Assembly: GCA_030430025.1 (NCBI GenBank)
Contig: JAUIGR010000003.1
Location: 1-64,000 of the forward strand
From: Gammaproteobacteria bacterium
GTDB taxonomy: Bacteria; Pseudomonadota; Gammaproteobacteria; Xanthomonadales; Marinicellaceae
Direction: 5' to 3'
DNA: 64,000 bases
The notes beneath the pieces are model-generated. The model searched no databases and was not told the DNA's origin. It was given only the letters and a program-made list of their open reading frames with translations. Of this stretch, positions 59,473-64,000 are shown piece after piece (the first letter of the stretch is position 1; each line of letters opens with the position of its first letter). The translations under genes and the position numbers were made by a program.

Positions 59473-59905
59473 TTTACTAAATAATTGAATAGAACTTGAT
59501 TTCATTGATTACCATCTTCAATAACCGATCAGTCGTCAGTAAAGATTTCTGATAATCGGTAAAGGTTTGCCCCATCCACCTTCGCAAAGTATAGCCCCTT
59601 TAATAAAGAACAAGAAAGGTATTCTTTTTTTATTCAGCAATCTGTTTAATTTTTTTAATGACTTAGGACGATGTAAAAGGTTGATGCTGTTTTTATAACC
59701 ATCAGTACATTTCTTGACTATTATTGTTGACCTTTACCCTAAAAACAGCCTGATGACAAGGATGAGATTTCTAGGAGTCGAAAACAGCATCTAAGCTATA
59801 AATCTTGATGACTTTCACATTTTTGCATTTCATATGTTCAGTAAAAGTAAATCACAAGCCACTATCATATGACGCACACTTTAATAATTTATTTAGGAGA
59901 ATACA
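59473..59905. other. Gene-free interval downstream of the EAL gene
   Basis: The 433 bp are AT-rich. An imperfect inverted repeat (ACCGAT at 59523 with ATCGGT at about 59560) could be a weak terminator. No gene, repeat copy or clear promoter is seen, although the promoter of the next gene should lie here. Confidence 0.5.
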
Positions 59906-60310
59906 GTGTTAGGTATTATTATTTCGATCATCGGCGGGATTGCCGCTTCTGCGTCATTAATCATTAAATTCAAGCCAGAGAGTAAGGAATTAATTGAAAA
60001 ATTAACGCCTTTTCAAGGTGTCATTGGTTTGGTGCTTTTAGGTTGGGGAGTATATAACCTGATTGATTTAATCAGAATACTCGTGCATGGTGTTTTTGAT
60101 GTGGTTTCTATTGCTACCGTAGCGGCTCAATTGGTCGTTGGATTTTTATTAAGTTTTGGTCTTCTAAGTCAGTTTCTTTTTTCAAAATCGAAAGAAGCGC
60201 AGGAAAAAGGTGAAGCCATCAGGTCTAAGCTTGCTGGATATCAAGGTATCTTAGGTTTGGCGCTGATTGGTTTGAGTATTTGGACTTTGATCAGATATCT
60301 ATCAATTTAA
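59906..60310 (+). CDS. Small four-helix membrane protein, unknown
   Basis: A 134-aa hydrophobic protein starting at GTG ('aggaga' 5 nt upstream) with about four membrane helices. Two segments repeat: 'KLTPFQGVIGLVLLGWGVYN' (about residues 32-51) and 'KLAGYQGILGLALIGLSIWT' (about 110-129), each 'KL..(F/Y)QG(V/I)(I/L)GL.L.G....', which suggests an internal duplication. No family is recognised. It is followed by a lipoprotein gene after 40 nt. Confidence 0.75.
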   Translation: MLGIIISIIGGIAASASLIIKFKPESKELIEKLTPFQGVIGLVLLGWGVYNLIDLIRILVHGVFDVVSIATVAAQLVVGFLLSFGLLSQFLFSKSKEAQEKGEAIRSKLAGYQGILGLALIGLSIWTLIRYLSI

Positions 60311-60350
60311 GACTTAGGATAAGCTATATCTATATTTTAGGAGAAAATAA

Positions 60351-60629
60351 ATGAATACAAAAATGAAACTTTTTGGTTTTTTGGTTGTTAGCTTAACAAT
60401 GACTGCTTGTTCAGACGAAGCGGGAAAACTTAAAAAGCAAGCATTAGAAGCTTGTGAGGTTTCGGCGCAGCAAATGCCAGAAAATATGAGAGAAGAGACT
60501 TTGAAGGTATGCCAATGTACTGTTGAAAAAACAGATTACCAAGCTGCTGTCGCTGGCGATGCAGCTAAATTACAAGCTGATGCCATTAAAAACGCTGAAG
60601 CATGTGCTAAAGAATTAGGAAGCATGTGA
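60351..60629 (+). CDS. Small lipoprotein with three extra cysteines
   Basis: A 92-aa protein with a lipoprotein signal (lipobox 'TMTAC', Cys20). The mature part is helical and has four cysteines besides the lipidated one ('LEACEV', 'KVCQC', 'AEACAKE'), resembling short disulfide-bonded coiled proteins of unknown function. 'aggaga' precedes the ATG. No known family. Confidence 0.7.
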   Translation: MNTKMKLFGFLVVSLTMTACSDEAGKLKKQALEACEVSAQQMPENMREETLKVCQCTVEKTDYQAAVAGDAAKLQADAIKNAEACAKELGSM

Positions 60630-60783
60630 CTTTGGCAAGAGGTTAGTAAGATAGCCAGGGACGGCACTTTTAACAATGGTACTGATGTTTTAAGTATTTT
60701 TGAATATCCGAAAAGTCTATCCATGGCTTTGATTCTGATTAGATCAATGATGAATTTGTTTTGGTGAAGTGACGATAAAATTC

Positions 60784-61137
60784 TTATATGTTCACCAATA
60801 CATCAAACCCACCATATATCAAACGTTTGGCGTCAAAAGGCATGGGGTTGAGTGCTTCGCTACAGCGTGGGTCTTTCATCACTTTTGGCATGGCTTCATC
60901 TCTGGTAGTTTTATCTGGCCATATGATCCATGAAAACACGACGGTTTCATCTGCTTGACAGCGAACAGCTTGAGGCATTGATGTCAGTTTGCCTTCTGGT
61001 ACTTCATTGCCCCAGCATTCAACAACAGCCAAGGCGCCGAATTCTTTAAAAACTTCACCTGCCTGTTCGGCATGTATTCGATATTTTTCTTTATTGGCAG
61101 TAGGCACAGCTGCCACAAAGCCATCTACAAATGACAT
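60784..61137 (-). CDS. DUF1428 domain protein
   Basis: A 117-aa protein matching DUF1428 (YbaA-like): 'MSFVDGFVAAVPTANKEKY', 'FKEFGALAVVECWGNEVPEG', 'FSWIIWPDKTTRD', 'MPFDAKRLIYGGFDVLV'. It has a dimeric ferredoxin-like fold in the family; function is unknown. It lies 11 nt downstream of a VOC protein gene on the same strand, so the two are co-transcribed. Confidence 0.92.
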   Translation of the reverse strand: MSFVDGFVAAVPTANKEKYRIHAEQAGEVFKEFGALAVVECWGNEVPEGKLTSMPQAVRCQADETVVFSWIIWPDKTTRDEAMPKVMKDPRCSEALNPMPFDAKRLIYGGFDVLVNI

Positions 61138-61148
61138 CAGAACACCAT

Positions 61149-61529
61149 TTATTTGCTTGAGAATAAACCAATCATATTTTCTTCACTGTCAAAGGCGAGG
61201 ACAATGAAACCATATTCTCCCACTGCCATTTTAGGTTGCTGGATTGTGCCACCATTTTGCTCTATACGTTGAGCCTCAACTGCACAGTCTTCACAATTAA
61301 AATAGACCAATGTACCACCACCGGGATTAGGCATGCCTTCAGTTTTGATCAGTGCGCCGGATGCTCCAGGACCCTCCATGTCTTGAGGAAATTGCCACAT
61401 TTCTATGGGTGCATCTGGCATAATGATTTCATTCAATTCAATTTGAAAAACCGTTTGATAAAAGTTTTTAGCACGTGGCATGTCTTTGACATAAATTTCA
61501 AACCAGCCAATAGGATTAATTTGATTCAT
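61149..61529 (-). CDS. VOC-family (glyoxalase-like) protein
   Basis: A 126-aa single-domain protein of the vicinal-oxygen-chelate fold: 'GWFEIYVKDMPRAKNFYQTV' at the start and 'LVYFNCEDCAVEAQRIEQNG' and 'AFDSEENMIGLFS' in the second half. Such proteins are enzymes or resistance proteins; the substrate is not predictable. It is the first gene of a pair with the DUF1428 gene. Confidence 0.9.
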   Translation of the reverse strand: MNQINPIGWFEIYVKDMPRAKNFYQTVFQIELNEIIMPDAPIEMWQFPQDMEGPGASGALIKTEGMPNPGGGTLVYFNCEDCAVEAQRIEQNGGTIQQPKMAVGEYGFIVLAFDSEENMIGLFSSK

Positions 61530-61563
61530 ATGGAACCTCTTTAGTTGGGTTAGTTGTTAAGAT

Positions 61564-61582
61564 ACCTCATTAATAGAGGTGC
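61564..61582 (+). repeat. Short hairpin identical to part of the 39521 element
   Basis: ACCTC-ATTAATA-GAGGT followed by GC. The 19 nt equal the reverse complement of 39528-39546. It lies in the gap upstream of the VOC gene and downstream of the membrane-TPR gene (both on minus). Confidence 0.5.
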
Positions 61583-61630
61583 TCTTCAGATAATCTCTGG
61601 CAGTTTATCATATTCGTTTTCATTGCGAGT

Positions 61631-62881
61631 TCATGTTTTTCCCATTTTTTGTAATCCTTGGTAATAGGAACGGAGTGCTTTAGTATCTGCTTTGTCGCTG
61701 TATTTTTTGATCATCGATTGCAGAATTTTGACAGCTTGTTCAGTTTGCTTGTTTTGATAAAGCGCTTGGGCCGCTAGATAAAAGCAATCAACAATCAATT
61801 GAGGTTCATTGGGATACTGTTTATCCAGACCTTTGATCAGCGTTAACATGGGTTTTTGTTGTTTCTTTTGGTGACAGTACATGATCAACTGTTGTATATG
61901 TTCTGGTTTTGGTGTCAGTCGGTGACCATCATCATAGTAATCCAGCCAAAATTTTAATGCACTGGACATATCCTGACGTGTAATCATTTGGCACAGTTGA
62001 TCTTTGGGGCTCATTCTTTGTGAAATTTGCAAGGCATTTTGAGCTTGGTGTGCCAATGCTTGTAAATCATCACGGCCTTCTTTTTGTAAATCAGTGATCA
62101 TCGCCATGGCTGTTTGTGCATCACCTTCAGCCAACAGTGTTTCGATTCTTTTGCGAATGGGGTCATCATGATCTAAAGGGTCTTTTCCCCGTATGTCCTC
62201 GATGTCATGCGGTGTATGATCAAGTTCATCGGCATGATGATAAATGACATAGCCCATGGCTAGAAAAGAAAAAATCAGCAGATAATACAAAATAAATGAA
62301 AGTACCACGTTTTCTAACCACAGTGGCATGGTATTTACCAGGACATTCTGCAATAGCATATTAAGCCCGCCTAGCATAGCCATGAATATGAACAATAGCC
62401 AATAATCCACTCCCAATCGTTTAACAATTTCAAGCAAATCAATAGGATTCAGTGCTGATAAGACATGATCTGTTTGTGATAGTAACATCAAAAAAGCAGG
62501 AGTCAAAAACAGTGTGACCAATAACAATGATGTTGATAAGGCAGGCTCGCTTTTACTGAGAAAAATGACAATCAATAATTGAATGATGGGCATGGTCATG
62601 GCCTTGAAGCCAATCATTTCACTCAGCCCAAAACTGTATTTGTCTTGATATGCAAAGTGTCCGTCTGCTACATCCAGCATCACTTCAAATGCGACCTTAT
62701 AAGCGGCTAAAAATAACAGGACAGCAATCAAATAACTCAAAATAGCTGAGGGCAGCATTTCTAGAATGCTGGCGACTGCCAATCCCGTAATCAAGAAAAA
62801 CAGCTTGTTACTGCCCATATAACTGATAAAGAAGGGTATTTCAAAAATAAATCGCCGGTTTTGGTGGGGTAGTTGACTCAT
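61631..62881 (-). CDS. Membrane protein with C-terminal TPR-like region
   Basis: A 416-aa protein. The N-terminal half (about residues 15-215) has five to six membrane helices. After a linker with 'DELDHTPHDIEDIRGKDP', the C-terminal half is soluble and TPR/Sel1-like ('AMAMITDLQKEGRDDLQALA', 'ALYQNKQTEQAVKILQSMIK'). No enzyme motif. It overlaps the deoxynucleoside kinase gene by 4 nt, so they share an operon with the M61-type peptidase gene. Function unknown. Confidence 0.8.
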   Translation of the reverse strand: MSQLPHQNRRFIFEIPFFISYMGSNKLFFLITGLAVASILEMLPSAILSYLIAVLLFLAAYKVAFEVMLDVADGHFAYQDKYSFGLSEMIGFKAMTMPIIQLLIVIFLSKSEPALSTSLLLVTLFLTPAFLMLLSQTDHVLSALNPIDLLEIVKRLGVDYWLLFIFMAMLGGLNMLLQNVLVNTMPLWLENVVLSFILYYLLIFSFLAMGYVIYHHADELDHTPHDIEDIRGKDPLDHDDPIRKRIETLLAEGDAQTAMAMITDLQKEGRDDLQALAHQAQNALQISQRMSPKDQLCQMITRQDMSSALKFWLDYYDDGHRLTPKPEHIQQLIMYCHQKKQQKPMLTLIKGLDKQYPNEPQLIVDCFYLAAQALYQNKQTEQAVKILQSMIKKYSDKADTKALRSYYQGLQKMGKT

Positions 62882-63510
62882 GTGTTTCTCGAGATTTTCA
62901 TTAGAGACTCAATGCTTTCCATTAGTTCGATCTGGTCAATTAAATCATTAACATAATCAAGCCGATCAGTTTCTATGGTCAGGACTTTACTGGCAGTGTA
63001 GTGATTAATCCAAGTGGCATATAGTTTTTCCAATCTTTTTAGATAAGCCAGCGGAATGTCTTGCTCCATCGATCGTCCACGGAGCTTAATGCGTTTTCTC
63101 ATGGTGCGAACAGAGCATTTAAGGTAAATCATTAGGTCAGGTGGTTTAATGGCTTTTTTGATGCTTTGGTACAGACCTTGGTAAGTTTGCCAGTCACGCG
63201 CATTGATTTTACCCATTTGTTGTAACGCAGTGGCAAAAATTTCGACATCTTCGAATAGCGTCCTATCCTGAATGACCACACCGGGTGTATTGTCCAGTTG
63301 CTGATGAATTTTAAATTTGCTGCTGAGAAAATACAGTTGTGAGTGAAAGCCCCAGGCAGTCATGTCCTGATAAAAATCATCAAGATATGGGTTATCATCA
63401 TTGGGTTCATAAAATGGCGTGATGTCATAGGTGCAGGTTAAAAACTCTACTAATGAAGTTTTGCCGACGCCGATGTTACCGGCGATACCAATGATCTTTT
63501 GTTCAGTCAT
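62878..63510 (-). CDS. Deoxynucleoside kinase family protein
   Basis: A 210-aa P-loop kinase with Walker A 'GIAGNIGVGKTSLVEFL' at the N-terminus, the 'VVIQDRTLFEDVEIFA' DRS-type motif, 'PPDLMIYLKCSVRTMRKRIK' and the LID 'RGRSMEQDIPLAYL'. This fits the dNK family that phosphorylates deoxyadenosine, deoxyguanosine or related nucleosides. It overlaps the upstream peptidase gene by 8 nt and the downstream membrane gene by 4 nt. Confidence 0.92.
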   Translation of the reverse strand: MTEQKIIGIAGNIGVGKTSLVEFLTCTYDITPFYEPNDDNPYLDDFYQDMTAWGFHSQLYFLSSKFKIHQQLDNTPGVVIQDRTLFEDVEIFATALQQMGKINARDWQTYQGLYQSIKKAIKPPDLMIYLKCSVRTMRKRIKLRGRSMEQDIPLAYLKRLEKLYATWINHYTASKVLTIETDRLDYVNDLIDQIELMESIESLMKISRNT

Positions 63511-64000
63511 GCGTCATGGCATGTCCTGTCCAAGATTCGAAAATGGCTTTTTGTTTCTTAGAGGGCTTATTGATCGGTTCTATGCTCACCGCTGGCAACT
63601 GTTTTTCACCTACAGTGATGGTGGTTTCTTTGATGACACTGCCACTGGCAAATAATACAACCAAGTCAGTATTATTAACAGCTGATTCCAGTTGTTTCGA
63701 CCACTGATGTGGTTTCAATCTCAGTCCATTCAGTGCAATCAATTCATCACCAGCACTGATCCCTGCCTGCCAGGCAGGACTGTTTTTATCAACCGTGCTA
63801 ACATGTTCATTATCCACAACTAACCCAATCCAGGGTTTGGGATCTTTGTTTTCAGCTTTTTGTAAACCGTAGTACTTCAGCATATCATCGAATGGTAAAC
63901 TTTCAGTACCTTCAATGTATTGTTCCCATTGTTTACTGAAGTCATGACCAGTGATGTCTTTAATCAGATTCACGACATCAGATTGATCATACCCTTGGTC
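63503..64000 (-). CDS. M61-type peptidase with PDZ domain, 5' partial
   Basis: Only the C-terminal 165 codons are in the window and the frame is open to the edge. A segment 'FSKQWEQYIEGTESLPFDDM' and 'LKYYGL' is followed by a PDZ domain ('WIGLVVDNEHVSTVDKNSPA', 'WQAGISAGDELIALNGLRL'), as at the end of M61 glycyl aminopeptidase-type proteins. The catalytic domain would lie outside. The end overlaps the kinase gene by 8 nt. Confidence 0.8.
   Translation of the reverse strand, partial: DQGYDQSDVVNLIKDITGHDFSKQWEQYIEGTESLPFDDMLKYYGLQKAENKDPKPWIGLVVDNEHVSTVDKNSPAWQAGISAGDELIALNGLRLKPHQWSKQLESAVNNTDLVVLFASGSVIKETTITVGEKQLPAVSIEPINKPSKKQKAIFESWTGHAMTHD

Noticed and set aside
1-64000. tRNA or rRNA genes and insertion-sequence transposases
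   Set aside because: None was recognised on either strand by reading; short or diverged ones could still be missed without a covariance search.

Overview
The window looks like chromosomal DNA of a free-living, AT-leaning gammaproteobacterium. The evidence is housekeeping genes in proteobacterial form (purL, glyQ/glyS, dsbC, and the rsmI/lpoA/yraN/dolP block), a type II secretion operon in the order known from Xanthomonas Xps systems, an aerobic tyrosine-degradation operon, and many secreted proteins with Ig-like, thrombospondin-3 and beta-helix architecture. The gene set resembles Marinicella or Wenzhouxiangella-type marine bacteria. That placement is an inference from protein style, not a search result.

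Layout. 1-3226: end of an ExbD-TonB-TPR energy-transduction operon, then dsbC with a strong terminator. 3300-18607: purL, a membrane protein resembling the exosortase-H-associated family, and a complete tightly overlapped T2SS operon gspE-F-G-H-I-J-K-L-M-N-D followed by a small lipoprotein. 18762-21633: two secreted proteins, the first ending at a 15-bp perfect terminator. 21638-28768: a co-directional run of parvulin foldase, ABC-2 exporter permease, Wzt-like ATPase, glycosyltransferase, methyltransferase, a 599-aa protein with a GT-A-like centre and another glycosyltransferase. It reads as a cell-surface glycan assembly and export operon. 28737-32345: rsmI divergent from lpoA-yraN-dolP. 32478-36229: a MarR regulator divergent from hppD-hmgA-fahA, with inverted repeats between them. 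36327-38588: a three-part TIGR03032-like/TPR/glycosyltransferase-like fusion.

38604-42774 is a plastic region. It holds a dispersed repeat, a decayed beta-helix gene and two intact tandem beta-helix genes that share signal peptide, about 240 bp of leader, C-terminal 'IFED' tag and terminator. 42840-47518 is acnD followed not by a working prpF but by an AT-rich trypsin-like protease gene, a broken prpF copy, a RHH/ParE toxin-antitoxin pair whose toxin carries an in-frame stop, and a second broken prpF copy. 47531-49631 has two ECF sigma genes, one paired with a DUF3379-type putative anti-sigma factor. 49719-55160: a lipoprotein oligopeptidase B and a large secreted reprolysin-like metalloprotease that meet at a bidirectional terminator. 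55276-58275: glyQS. 58276-64000: a second copy of the dispersed repeat, an EAL-domain protein, small membrane and lipoprotein genes, DUF1428 and VOC proteins, a membrane-TPR protein, a deoxynucleoside kinase and the end of an M61-type PDZ peptidase.

The window is dominated by envelope and secretion biology: T2SS, many probable secreted cargoes, a glycan exporter and envelope quality control (DsbC, DolP, LpoA, parvulin). The most notable points are the tandem beta-helix cassettes with a shared C-terminal tag, the decay of prpF around a toxin-antitoxin pair, and the parvulin-headed export operon with its unrecognised 599-aa protein.
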